Source of the DNA: Pseudoluteimonas sp044226035
GTDB taxonomy: Bacteria; Pseudomonadota; Gammaproteobacteria; Xanthomonadales; Xanthomonadaceae
Assembly (NCBI GenBank): GCA_044226035.1
Contig: JBGAHT010000006.1
Location: forward strand, 1-64,000
Length of the DNA stretch: 64,000 bases
Direction: 5' to 3'
Shown: one piece after another, positions 8,581 through 16,242 of the stretch
Position numbering within the stretch: the first letter of the stretch is position 1
How the letters are laid out: the number at the start of each line of letters is the position of its first letter
The notes under the pieces: generated by a model
Told to the model about the DNA's origin: nothing
Database searches by the model: none
The model's input: only the letters and a program-made list of their open reading frames with translations
Translations under genes and position numbers: made by a program

Positions 8581-8609
8581 ACCCTAGCGGCAACCTCGCG
8601 CGGACTCAA
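8581..8609 (-). promoter_or_regulatory. promoter of tRNA-Ser
   Basis: Reading the minus strand, TTGAGT (8604-8609) and TAGGGT (8581-8586) are separated by exactly 17 bases, with GC-rich sequence up to the tRNA start 12 bases later. Spacing and position fit a sigma-70 tRNA promoter with a GC-rich discriminator. Confidence 0.6.
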
Positions 8610-8682
8610 CCGCTTTCGCCATCACCTCGCTCGCCGGCTCTTCCGGTGAGCGCGCGGTTCGATGTTCGCCCGGCCCGCCGGT

Positions 8683-9789
8683 TCACGGCTGCGGAATCAG
8701 CAGAACCGGGGTCAGGGAACCATCACTCTTGTTCAAGCCTGCGGCGAGCACGCCGGCATCGTTGATGCCGTACAAGGAGAACGATCCGGCGCCGAACAGC
8801 GGATCATTCGGATCGATCAGGCTATCGATGGGCAGCATTCCCGTCCCGGCGGTCCACAGCCAATCGCCGTCATCCATTGTCGAACCGATCACATCGCCGA
8901 GATCGTTGATGCGATTCGCGGAATACTGGAAGTTGCCGGGGTCATCGGGCAGGTTGCCGAGGTCGTGTATCGACGCGTCGCCATCCCACATCACCGCCCG
9001 CTGGCCGACTGCCGAATAACCGGAACCGACGATTTGACCGGAATTATTGACGTCGTAAGCACGACTCACGTCACTGCCGCCGGGCAGGTCCCCCAAGTCC
9101 TTCAGGGCACCATCCGACGTCCAACGAAAACCGTGCAAGTGATTCGGGGAGTCACCACCCCCTTCAGCACCACCCACGATCGTCCCCGAATCGTTCACTG
9201 CATATGCCAGGGACGAGAATGAAACCCGAGTCATCACGCGGAGCACCCGCGGGTTGACCCACACCTCCGGCCTCAAGCCGCGCGAGCCTTCGAACAGGCC
9301 GACGACGACACCGTTGGCATTGATGTCGGCCGGGAACTGGGCGTAACCACCAACTGCCGGCGTGGTCATCGCCAATCGAACGATCGAGCCGTCCGATTTC
9401 CATATCACGTTAACTCGTTGCGAGCCGCTTTGATTCCAAACCACGCCAAGGATGTCGCCGGCATTGTTGATTGCTGTGGCCATCGTATAGGCGAGATCCG
9501 GCGCCGGCAGGATACGCATGGCGTAGTCCGGCGGGCTCCACGCGACCGCATATTGCTTCGCGGCGTTGGCGTCCAGCAGGCTTCCCGTGACGTCGCCGGT
9601 CGCATTGATGCTCAATGTGCCGACGAAACTTTTATACAGCGTTGTATCTGCCGGAATCGGCAGCGCGACGACGCGATATGTCGTCGCCATGGCGTCGCTG
9701 GCGAACGCCGCACCGGCCAGCAGGAACATTGCGGATACGAGACGAATGGGCAGAGAAACAGCCGTGCGAGCAGATCGCAGGGTCTTCAT
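8683..9789 (-). CDS. secreted HAF-repeat beta-propeller-like protein
   Basis: A 368-residue exported protein. ATG at 9789 has GGGGAG upstream and opens a signal peptide (KTLRSARTAVSLPIRLVSAMFLLAGAAFA, likely cut near SDA). The mature part is a series of about 45-60 residue repeats of the form D/L-G..aYaiNdsGqIVG.....g..ravlW, for example AYAVNDSGTIVGGAEG, AYDVNNSGQIVGSGYS and ANRINDLGDVIGSTMDD. These are the hallmark of HAF (extracellular) repeats. Function of the family is unknown. It stands alone between tRNA-Ser and a LysR gene. Composition looks a little less GC-rich than its neighbours, compatible with later acquisition. Confidence 0.82.
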   Translation of the reverse strand: MKTLRSARTAVSLPIRLVSAMFLLAGAAFASDAMATTYRVVALPIPADTTLYKSFVGTLSINATGDVTGSLLDANAAKQYAVAWSPPDYAMRILPAPDLAYTMATAINNAGDILGVVWNQSGSQRVNVIWKSDGSIVRLAMTTPAVGGYAQFPADINANGVVVGLFEGSRGLRPEVWVNPRVLRVMTRVSFSSLAYAVNDSGTIVGGAEGGGDSPNHLHGFRWTSDGALKDLGDLPGGSDVSRAYDVNNSGQIVGSGYSAVGQRAVMWDGDASIHDLGNLPDDPGNFQYSANRINDLGDVIGSTMDDGDWLWTAGTGMLPIDSLIDPNDPLFGAGSFSLYGINDAGVLAAGLNKSDGSLTPVLLIPQP

Positions 9790-9876
9790 CGCGGTACTCC
9801 CCAGGTTGTATGCCCCCGAACGCTGATTAGGCGCCGGGACCATCCGCCCGGAGTGAAATTCCCGTTACGCGCGCAC

Positions 9877-10839
9877 CTAGCGCTTCCCTCGCCCGCCTTC
9901 GGCCTTCTTGCTCCCGGCCTCGCTGCAACCCAGGCGGCTTTCCTCGATCAGCTTCGGCATCTTCTCGGCGAGGAAATCGATGAACACGCGCACCGCCGGC
10001 AGCAGGCCGCGACGCGAGGCGAACACCGCGTGCGCGGTGCCCTGCGGCAGGCGCCATTCGGGCAGCACCACCTCCAGCTCGCCGGCGCGCACCGCGTCCG
10101 CGCACAGGGTTTCGGGCAGCATGGTGATGCCGATACCCTGCCTGGCCAGCGCCATCAGCATCGGGAAATCGAAACCCGCGACGCGCGGCTTGAGCGCGAT
10201 CTTGCGGGTCTCGCCGTCGCGATGCAGTTCCCAGTGCTGCCGCGCCTCGTCCTCGCCCATGCTCAGGGTCACGTGCGCATCCAGATTCTCGGGCGCCTGC
10301 GGCCGGCCCATGCGGTCGAGGTATTTCGGGCTGGCGACCAGCAGTTCCTGGATCTGGCCGAAGCTGCGCATCACCAGGCTGCCGTCGTCGTCGAGTTTGT
10401 TGCGAACGCGGATCGCGACGTCGAAGCCTTCGTTGATCACGTCCACGCGCCGGTTGCTGACGTGCAGCTGCACGCGCACCTGCGGATAGCGGGCGAGGAA
10501 TTCGGGCAGGATCCGCGGCATCTGCTCCTGCGCCAGCCCGACCGGGACGCTCACGCGCACCACGCCGCGCGGTTCCGCGCTGAGCCGGTCCACCGCCTCG
10601 CGCGCGGCCTGCGCCTCGGCCAGCATCGACTGCGCGTGGCGATGCACGCTGGTGCCGACGTCGGTGACCGCGAAGCGCCGGGTGGAACGCTGCAGCAGGC
10701 GCACGCCCAGCTCGCTTTCCAGCGCGCTGATGCGCCGGCTCAGGCGCGATTTCGGGATGCCCAGCGCGCGTTCGGCCGCGGCGAAGCCGCCGTGGTCGAC
10801 GACGGCGGCGAAGTAATACAGGTCGTTGAGGTCGTTCAT
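9877..10839 (-). CDS. LysR-family transcriptional regulator
   Basis: A 320-residue regulator with the N-terminal winged helix (1-60: LYYFAAVVDHGGFAAAERALGIPKSRLSRRISALE) and a type 2 periplasmic-binding-like effector domain (about 90-295). The C-terminus is short and basic (GSKKAEGGRGKR). ATG at 10839 starts MNDLNDLYYF, the normal LysR opening; an upstream start 33 bases earlier would run into the operator-like dyad. It is divergent from azoR, the classic arrangement in which a LysR protein senses an electrophile or quinone and switches on the neighbouring reductase. The ligand is not known. Confidence 0.9.
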   Translation of the reverse strand: MNDLNDLYYFAAVVDHGGFAAAERALGIPKSRLSRRISALESELGVRLLQRSTRRFAVTDVGTSVHRHAQSMLAEAQAAREAVDRLSAEPRGVVRVSVPVGLAQEQMPRILPEFLARYPQVRVQLHVSNRRVDVINEGFDVAIRVRNKLDDDGSLVMRSFGQIQELLVASPKYLDRMGRPQAPENLDAHVTLSMGEDEARQHWELHRDGETRKIALKPRVAGFDFPMLMALARQGIGITMLPETLCADAVRAGELEVVLPEWRLPQGTAHAVFASRRGLLPAVRVFIDFLAEKMPKLIEESRLGCSEAGSKKAEGGRGKR

Positions 10840-10840
10840 C

Positions 10841-10868
10841 CGAACAATTCCATCAGTGGAACGATTCG
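10841..10868. promoter_or_regulatory. dyad in the LysR/azoR divergent region (probable LysR operator)
   Basis: TTCCA-tcag-TGGAA (10848-10861) is nested within an outer pair CGAA (10841-10844) and TTCG (10865-10868). It lies directly before the LysR start codon and about 85 bases before azoR, where a LysR autoregulatory site is expected. The core fits a T-N12-A dyad. Assignment is by position and symmetry. Confidence 0.55.
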
Positions 10869-10953
10869 TCATATCTGACCACGTTTATCCCACAGAGGCA
10901 ACAACCTAGATTGGCTGCCAACGCGGCGCCGCCGCACCGGACAAGGCAAAGCC

Positions 10954-11541
10954 ATGAAACTCCTGCACCTCGATTCCAGCATTCTCGGCGAGAACTCCGC
11001 CAGCCGCGCGCTGTCCGCGTCGATCGTGGCGCGCTGGCGACAGGCAGCGCCAGGGCTCGAGGTCATGCACCGCGACCTCGCCGGCGAACACGCCCTTCCC
11101 CACCTCGACGGCGCCAGCCTGGCCAAGGCCGATCCGGCCGAAGCCGCGCGCTCGGCGCGGGCGCTCGAGGAATTCCTCGCGGCCGACGTGATCGTGATCG
11201 GCGCGCCGATGTACAACTTCGGCATTTCGAGCCAGCTCAAGGCCTGGATCGACCGCATCGCGGTGGCGGGCAAGACCTTCCGCTACACCGCCGAAGGTCC
11301 GCAGGGACTGGCCGGCGGCAAAACGGTGGTCGTCGCCGCGACCTACGGCGGCCAGCATCCGCTCGAGAGCGGGCGCAATTTCGTCGAGCCCTACCTGCGC
11401 CAGGTGTTCGGCTTCCTCGGCATCGCCGACGTGGAATTCGTCGACGCGGCCGGCCTGAGCGTTTCGCCCGAACAACGCAGCCTGGCGCTGGAAGCCGCGG
11501 AACAACGCATCGAGGCGATGGCGCTGCCGCTGGCGGCTTGA
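10954..11541 (+). CDS. azoR: FMN-dependent NADH-azoreductase
   Basis: A 195-residue flavodoxin-fold enzyme that reduces azo compounds and quinones with NADH, protecting against electrophile stress. Visible family features are the N-terminal KLLHLDSSILGENSASRALS phosphate-binding loop, the FMN-contacting GAPMYNFGISSQLKAWIDRI and the GKTFRYTAEGPQGL segment. Length is normal for AzoR (about 200). ATG 10954 follows a modest AAGGCAAAG site. It is divergent from the LysR gene and probably controlled by it. Confidence 0.92.
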   Translation: MKLLHLDSSILGENSASRALSASIVARWRQAAPGLEVMHRDLAGEHALPHLDGASLAKADPAEAARSARALEEFLAADVIVIGAPMYNFGISSQLKAWIDRIAVAGKTFRYTAEGPQGLAGGKTVVVAATYGGQHPLESGRNFVEPYLRQVFGFLGIADVEFVDAAGLSVSPEQRSLALEAAEQRIEAMALPLAA

Positions 11542-11560
11542 AGGGCCGAATCGATTAAAG

Positions 11561-11709
11561 CCCCTCTCCCTTCGGGAGAGGGGTTGGGGTGAGGGGCAGG
11601 CGGAATCCGAATGGTTTGATCATCCGGCTTCTTTCGCCCCTCATCCGCCCCTTCGGGGCACCCCCGCCTTCGCGGGGGCAGGCTCTTCTCCCGAGGGGAG
11701 AAGGAAAAC
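11561..11709. repeat. CT-rich hairpin repeats between azoR and serS
   Basis: Two units lie between convergent genes. Unit one (11561-11596) is CCCCTCTCCC-TTC-GGGAGAGGGG followed by TTGGGGTGAGGGG. Unit two (11637-11709), read on the minus strand, is TTTTCCTTCTCCC.CGGGAGAAG ending in GGATGAGGGG, with two extra hairpins inside (GCCCC-TTC-GGGGC and CCCCCGC-CTTC-GCGGGGG). Related copies occur at 24473-24516, 54027-54076, 61516-61562 and 61595-61634. They can act as bidirectional terminators here. Confidence 0.8.
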
Positions 11710-11710
11710 A

Positions 11711-12991
11711 TCATGAAATCCGCTCGGCCCCGCCCATGTACCGGCGCAAGGCCTCCGGCACCGTGATCGAACCGTCTGCGTTCTGGTAGTTCTCCATCAC
11801 CGCGATCAGCGCGCGACCGACCGCGACGCCGGAACCGTTGAGCGTGTGCACCAGCTCCGGCTTGCCGGACGCCGGGTTGCGCCAGCGCGCCTGCATGCGC
11901 CGGGCCTGGAAATCGCCGCAATTCGAGCACGAGGAAATCTCGCGGTAGGCCTGCTGCGACGGCAGCCAGACCTCGAGGTCGTAGGTCTTGCGCGCGGAAA
12001 AGCCCATGTCGCCGGTGCACAGCAGCACCTTGCGGTACGGCAGGCCGAGCGTTTCCAGCACGGTTTCCGCGCAACGGGTCATGCGCTCGTGCTCGGCGTC
12101 GGATTCCTCCGGTTTCGAGATCGACACCAGTTCCACCTTCTCGAACTGGTGCTGGCGGATCATGCCGCGCACGTCGCGGCCACCGCTGCCGGCCTCGGAA
12201 CGGAAGCACAGCGAATGCGCGGTCATGCGCTTCGGCAACGCCTCCGCCTCGACGATGTCGTCGCGCACGATGTTGGTGAGCGAGATTTCCGAGGTCGAGA
12301 TCAGATAGCGTCGATGCTCGCCGAGCTGGGTGGCGAACATGTCCTCCTCGAACTTCGGCAACTGGCTGGTGCCGTACAGACTGTCGGCGTTGACGATCAC
12401 CGGGACGTTGGTTTCCTCGTAACCGTGCTCGCCGGTGTGCAGGTCGAGCATGAACTGCGCCAGCGCCCGGTGCAGGCGCGCGAGCTGGCCGCGCAGCACG
12501 GTGAAGCGCGAACCGGACAACTTCGCCGCGGTCTCGCCGTCGAGCCAGCCGTGGCGCGCGCCGAGCTCGACGTGGTCCTTCACCTCGAAATCGAACGCGC
12601 GCGGCGTGCCCCACCTCTTCTGCTCGACGTTCTGCGATTCGTCGCCGCCCCGCGGCACCGAATCGTCGGGGATGTTCGGGATGCCGAGCGCGATCGCCTC
12701 GATCTCGCCGCGGATGCGATCGAGCTCGACCTCGGACTGCTTCAGCTCCTCGCCGAAGCCCGCGACTTCGGCCATCACCGCGGACACGTCCTCGCCCTTC
12801 GCCTTCAGCATCCCGATCTGCTTGCTTCTGGTGTTCCGCAGGTTCTGCAGCTCCTGGGTGCGCACCTGGATGCGCTTGCGGTCGGCTTCCAGCGCCTCCA
12901 GGCGGCCGACGTCGAGCTCGAAGCCGCGACTGGCGCGCAGGCGCTCGGCGAGTTCGGCGGGATTGGCGCGCAGCAGGGCGGGATCGAGCAT
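11711..12991 (-). CDS. serS: seryl-tRNA synthetase
   Basis: A 426-residue class II synthetase that charges tRNA-Ser (and tRNA-Sec). The N-terminal coiled-coil arm (about 30-100: EALEADRKRIQVRTQELQN onwards) grips the long variable arm. The catalytic domain follows with TSEISLTNIVRDD, CFRSEAGSGGRDVRGMIRQHQFEKVEL (motif 2), YDLEVWLPSQQAYREISSCSNCGDFQARR and GSGVAVGRALIAVMENYQ (motif 3). Length is normal. ATG 12991 gives the standard MLDPALLR start. Convergent with azoR across the repeat region. Confidence 0.98.
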   Translation of the reverse strand: MLDPALLRANPAELAERLRASRGFELDVGRLEALEADRKRIQVRTQELQNLRNTRSKQIGMLKAKGEDVSAVMAEVAGFGEELKQSEVELDRIRGEIEAIALGIPNIPDDSVPRGGDESQNVEQKRWGTPRAFDFEVKDHVELGARHGWLDGETAAKLSGSRFTVLRGQLARLHRALAQFMLDLHTGEHGYEETNVPVIVNADSLYGTSQLPKFEEDMFATQLGEHRRYLISTSEISLTNIVRDDIVEAEALPKRMTAHSLCFRSEAGSGGRDVRGMIRQHQFEKVELVSISKPEESDAEHERMTRCAETVLETLGLPYRKVLLCTGDMGFSARKTYDLEVWLPSQQAYREISSCSNCGDFQARRMQARWRNPASGKPELVHTLNGSGVAVGRALIAVMENYQNADGSITVPEALRRYMGGAERIS

Positions 12992-13102
12992 GTCGGCGTG
13001 GATGCGTGGGATGAATGCGCATTATCGCCGCGATGGCCCGGAAGCGGGCTGCACCGCGACCGGCTGTGCCAGAATCGGGCTTCCCCCGAATCCCCTGCCC
13101 CG

Positions 13103-13756
13103 ATGCCTGACACGCCTGCGAATGCCCCCGCGCCGCGCCGACCGGGCCTGCGGCTCTCGCGCCGCAGCTGGTTGATCGTCGCCCTCGCCTTCGCCGCCGG
13201 CCTGCTGCTGTTCCTGCTGTTGTGGGCGGGCCATCGCGACGACAACGATTTCTACCGCGCCGACGCGCCGGTCGCCGGCCCGAGCGGACAGGTGTTCGAA
13301 CCGCTGCCGGTGCCGATGCCGGCGGATGAAGCCGGCAATGCGCCCGCATCCGACGACCAGGATCGCGCGCCGGGCATGGTCGGCATCGACGAAACCCGGC
13401 CGGCGACGCCTCCGCCGGCGCCACGCGCGCCGCCGCCTCCGCCATCCGCGCCCGCGGCGCCCACCGCGGTCGCACAGGCCAACTCCGACCCGGTGCTGGT
13501 CAGCAGGACATCGACTCCGTACCCGGTCGATGCGCTGAGAAACGGCGAATCCGGCACCGTGGTGCTCAAGATCACGGTTGGTCCAGATGGAGTGCCCTAC
13601 GGCATTGCCATCGCTCGGAGCAGCCGATCTCGTTCGCTCGATCGCGCGGCAATGAGCGCGGTGAAATCGTGGCGATTCAAGCCGGCGATGCGCGGCGGGC
13701 AGCCGGTGCCGGCGACGGTCCAGGTCCCGGTGGCCTACAACCTCGGCGACCGCTGA
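13103..13756 (+). CDS. TonB-family energy-transducer-like protein
   Basis: A 217-residue protein with a basic cytoplasmic start, one membrane span (about 20-42: SWLIVALAFAAGLLLFLLLW), a Pro-rich periplasmic linker (about 95-125) and a C-terminal TonB-like domain (about 140-217). That domain contains YPVDALRNGESGTVVLKITVG, SRSRSLDRAAMSAVKSWRFKPA and VQVPVAYNL. TonB proteins carry proton-motive energy from ExbB/ExbD to outer-membrane receptors. No receptor is adjacent; an ExbB/ExbD pair is at 41-42 kb. It starts 111 bases from serS, divergently, and converges on aroA. Confidence 0.85.
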   Translation: MPDTPANAPAPRRPGLRLSRRSWLIVALAFAAGLLLFLLLWAGHRDDNDFYRADAPVAGPSGQVFEPLPVPMPADEAGNAPASDDQDRAPGMVGIDETRPATPPPAPRAPPPPPSAPAAPTAVAQANSDPVLVSRTSTPYPVDALRNGESGTVVLKITVGPDGVPYGIAIARSSRSRSLDRAAMSAVKSWRFKPAMRGGQPVPATVQVPVAYNLGDR

Positions 13757-13774
13757 AGGATCTTCGTTCCCCGC

Positions 13775-15073
13775 TCAGGCGCGGCGAAGGAAAAACCCGG
13801 CATCGCGCGCCAGCGCATCGAACCCGGGGAACGAGGTCGCCACGTTGGCGACGTCGTCGATCCGCACCTCGCCCCGCGCCAGCTGCGCCGCCACCGCGAA
13901 CGCCATCGCGACGCGATGGTCGCCGCGCGAATCCACTTCGCCGCCACGCAGCGTTCCGCCATGCAGGGTCGCACCATCGGGCGTTTCGTCGACGCGGATG
14001 CCGAGCGCGCGCAGTCCGCCCGCCATGCCGGCGATGCGGTCGGATTCCTTGACCCGCAGCTCGGACGCGCCGCGCACCACCGTCACGCCTTCGGCGCAGG
14101 CGGCGGCCACGAACAACGCCGGGAATTCGTCGATCATGTCCGGCACGTGTTCGATCGGCACCTCGATCCCGCACAGCGGCGCATGCCGCACGCGCAGGTC
14201 CGCGACCGGTTCCCCGCCCCGTTCGCCCGCGTTCTCCTCGACGATGTCCGCGCCCATCGCGCGCAACACGTGCAGCAGGCCGATGCGGCGCGGATTCATG
14301 CCGATGCCGCGCAACACCAGTTCCGAGCCGGGCACGAGGGTCGCGGCGACGAGGAAGAACGCGGCCGATGAGAAATCCGCAGGCACCCGGATCGCGGTCG
14401 CGCGCAGGGCCCGGCCGCCGCGCAGGCACGCGATGCCGGGCGAGGCCTCGATGTCGGCGCCGAACGCCGCGAGCATGCGCTCGGTGTAGTCGCGGGTCGG
14501 GTGCGGCTCGCGCACCACGGTTTCGCCATTCGCGTACAGGCCGGCCAGCAGCAGCGCCGACTTCAGCTGCGCGCTGGCGACCGGCAGCGTGCAGTCGACG
14601 CCGCGAAGCGCCTGTCCACCGTGGATCCGCAGCGGCGCGCAGCCATCCTGCGAAGCGATCTCCGCGCCCATCGCCGCCAGCGGCTCGATCACGCGCCGCA
14701 TCGGCCGCTTCGACAGCGATTCGTCGCCGACCAGGACGCTGTCGAAACGCTGGGCCGCGAGCAATCCGGCGAGCAGGCGCATCGCGGTGCCGGCGTTGCC
14801 GCAATCGAGCGGTCCCGACGCCGCTTGCAGGCCATGCAAGCCGACGCCGTGCACGATGCGCACGCCATCGGACGGCGCCTCGATGCGCACGCCCAGCCGC
14901 GCGAAGATCGCCGCGGTGGCGCGGGTGTCCTCGCCTTCGAGGAAGCCTTCGATGCGCGTCGTGCCTTCGGCGATGGCGCCGAGCATGACCGCGCGGTGCG
15001 ACACCGACTTGTCGCCGGGCACGGCGATTTCGCCATGCAGCGCGGTTCCGCGCGAGGCGATCCAGGCGCTCAT
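13775..15073 (-). CDS. aroA: 3-phosphoshikimate 1-carboxyvinyltransferase (EPSP synthase)
   Basis: A 432-residue enzyme joining shikimate-3-phosphate and phosphoenolpyruvate in aromatic amino acid synthesis. Family signatures are GDKSVSHRAVMLGAIAEGTT, LDCGNAGTAMRLLAGLLA, GDESLSKRPMRRVIEPLAAMG, the DEFPALFVAAA aspartate region and LRVKESDRIAGMAGGLRALG. ATG 15073 overlaps the hisC stop (ATGA), so it is coupled to hisC in a serC-hisC-aroA operon. The same frame stays open for kilobases upstream through the other genes, but that is a GC-content artefact; the MSAWIASRGTALHGEI start aligns with the family. A class I-like pattern cannot be settled by eye. Confidence 0.96.
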   Translation of the reverse strand: MSAWIASRGTALHGEIAVPGDKSVSHRAVMLGAIAEGTTRIEGFLEGEDTRATAAIFARLGVRIEAPSDGVRIVHGVGLHGLQAASGPLDCGNAGTAMRLLAGLLAAQRFDSVLVGDESLSKRPMRRVIEPLAAMGAEIASQDGCAPLRIHGGQALRGVDCTLPVASAQLKSALLLAGLYANGETVVREPHPTRDYTERMLAAFGADIEASPGIACLRGGRALRATAIRVPADFSSAAFFLVAATLVPGSELVLRGIGMNPRRIGLLHVLRAMGADIVEENAGERGGEPVADLRVRHAPLCGIEVPIEHVPDMIDEFPALFVAAACAEGVTVVRGASELRVKESDRIAGMAGGLRALGIRVDETPDGATLHGGTLRGGEVDSRGDHRVAMAFAVAAQLARGEVRIDDVANVATSFPGFDALARDAGFFLRRA

Positions 15074-16221
15074 GCACCCGCGCCTGTAGAGCCGAGCTTG
15101 CTCGGCTCGCCGACGATCGTTCCCAGCGCGGAAAGCAGGCGGCGATTCTCGCTGGCGTCGCCGACGGTGATGCGCAGGCACTCCGGCAGGCCGTAGCCGG
15201 CCATCGGCCGCAGCACCACGCCCTGGCGCAGCAGGCCGGCCTCGATCCGCGCTGCCTCCGGACCGAATTCCACGAGCAGGAAATTGGTCAGCGACGGGTG
15301 CACGAAGCCACCGCGCTCGCGCAGCGCATCGGCCAGGGCCGCGCGCTGTTCCGCATTGCGCGCCAGCGACCAGCGCAGGTGCGCCTCGTCGCCGAGCGAG
15401 GCTTCCGCCGCGGCCAGGGCGGCCGCGTTGACGTTGAAGCTTTCGCGCACCCGTTCCAGCACCGCGATGCAATCCGGGTGCGCGACGGCGTAGCCCACGC
15501 GCAGGCCGGCCAGCGCATGCGCCTTGCTGAAGGTGCGGGTCACGACCAGGTTCGGATGGCGCGGCTGCAGCGCCAGCGCCGAGGCGTAATCCGGCGCATC
15601 CGCGAATTCGGCGTAGGCCTCGTCGACCACCACGATCACCGACTCCGGCACCCGCGCCATGAACGCGGCGAACGCATCGGCGCCGAACCAGGTCCCGGTG
15701 GGGTTGTTCGGGTTGGCGAGGTGGACGAGGGCGGTGCGCGGCGAAATCGCGGCGGCGACGGCATCGAGGTCGTGGCCGCGCGGCATCGCCGCCTCGCGCG
15801 CGAACGCCGGCGCGATGCGCAACGGCGCGCCCGCCGCCTGCGCCGCGAGCGCGTACACCGCGAAACCGAACTGCGAGGCGACGACTTCGCGTTCCGGGCC
15901 CGCGAACACCTGCGCGAACTGCATCAGCAACTCGTGCGAACCGTTGCCGAGGACGAGTTGCGTGGTGTCGACGCCGTGCCTCGCCGCCAGCGCGCGCTTG
16001 AGGTCGCCGCCGAGCGGATCCGGGTAGCGATGAAGCTGGTTCAGCGTTTCCAGCACCGCCCGCTTCGCCGCCGGCGACGGGCCGTAGGGATTCTCGTTCG
16101 AGCCGAGTTCCACCAGCGCGCCATCGGCATGCGCGCGCCGCAGCGCGACCAGGTCGTGGCCCGGATCGTAGGCGCGCAGGCCGCGGATGCCGGGGTTCGC
16201 GAGCGCGTCGAAATCGATCAT
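15070..16221 (-). CDS. hisC: histidinol-phosphate/aromatic aminotransferase
   Basis: A 383-residue fold-type I PLP enzyme. Motifs are LGSNENPYGPSPAAKRAV, LANPNNPTGTW, VVDEAYAEFAD and the PLP-lysine segment TRTFSKAHALAGLRVGYA, plus the C-terminal arginine region LRITVGDASENRRLL. It transfers the amino group between glutamate and imidazole-acetol phosphate. In this aromatic operon it may serve phenylalanine or tyrosine synthesis instead, as HisC2-type enzymes do. The final residues (about 372-379, EPSKLGST) are encoded by a GTAG-type REP hairpin that runs through the stop region, an unusual C-terminal extension. It sits 21 bases downstream of serC and overlaps aroA by 4. Confidence 0.93.
   Translation of the reverse strand: MIDFDALANPGIRGLRAYDPGHDLVALRRAHADGALVELGSNENPYGPSPAAKRAVLETLNQLHRYPDPLGGDLKRALAARHGVDTTQLVLGNGSHELLMQFAQVFAGPEREVVASQFGFAVYALAAQAAGAPLRIAPAFAREAAMPRGHDLDAVAAAISPRTALVHLANPNNPTGTWFGADAFAAFMARVPESVIVVVDEAYAEFADAPDYASALALQPRHPNLVVTRTFSKAHALAGLRVGYAVAHPDCIAVLERVRESFNVNAAALAAAEASLGDEAHLRWSLARNAEQRAALADALRERGGFVHPSLTNFLLVEFGPEAARIEAGLLRQGVVLRPMAGYGLPECLRITVGDASENRRLLSALGTIVGEPSKLGSTGAGA
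15086..15108 (+). repeat. GTAG-type REP hairpin inside the 3' end of hisC
   Basis: GTAG (15086-15089) is followed by AGCCGAG-cttg-CTCGGCT, a perfect 7-base stem (15090-15107). GTAG next to a short palindrome is the signature of REP elements in Stenotrophomonas and Xanthomonas relatives (SMAG type). It is read in frame by hisC on the opposite strand. Confidence 0.75.
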
Positions 16222-16242
16222 CGCCGCGGCGTCCGTCGCGCG

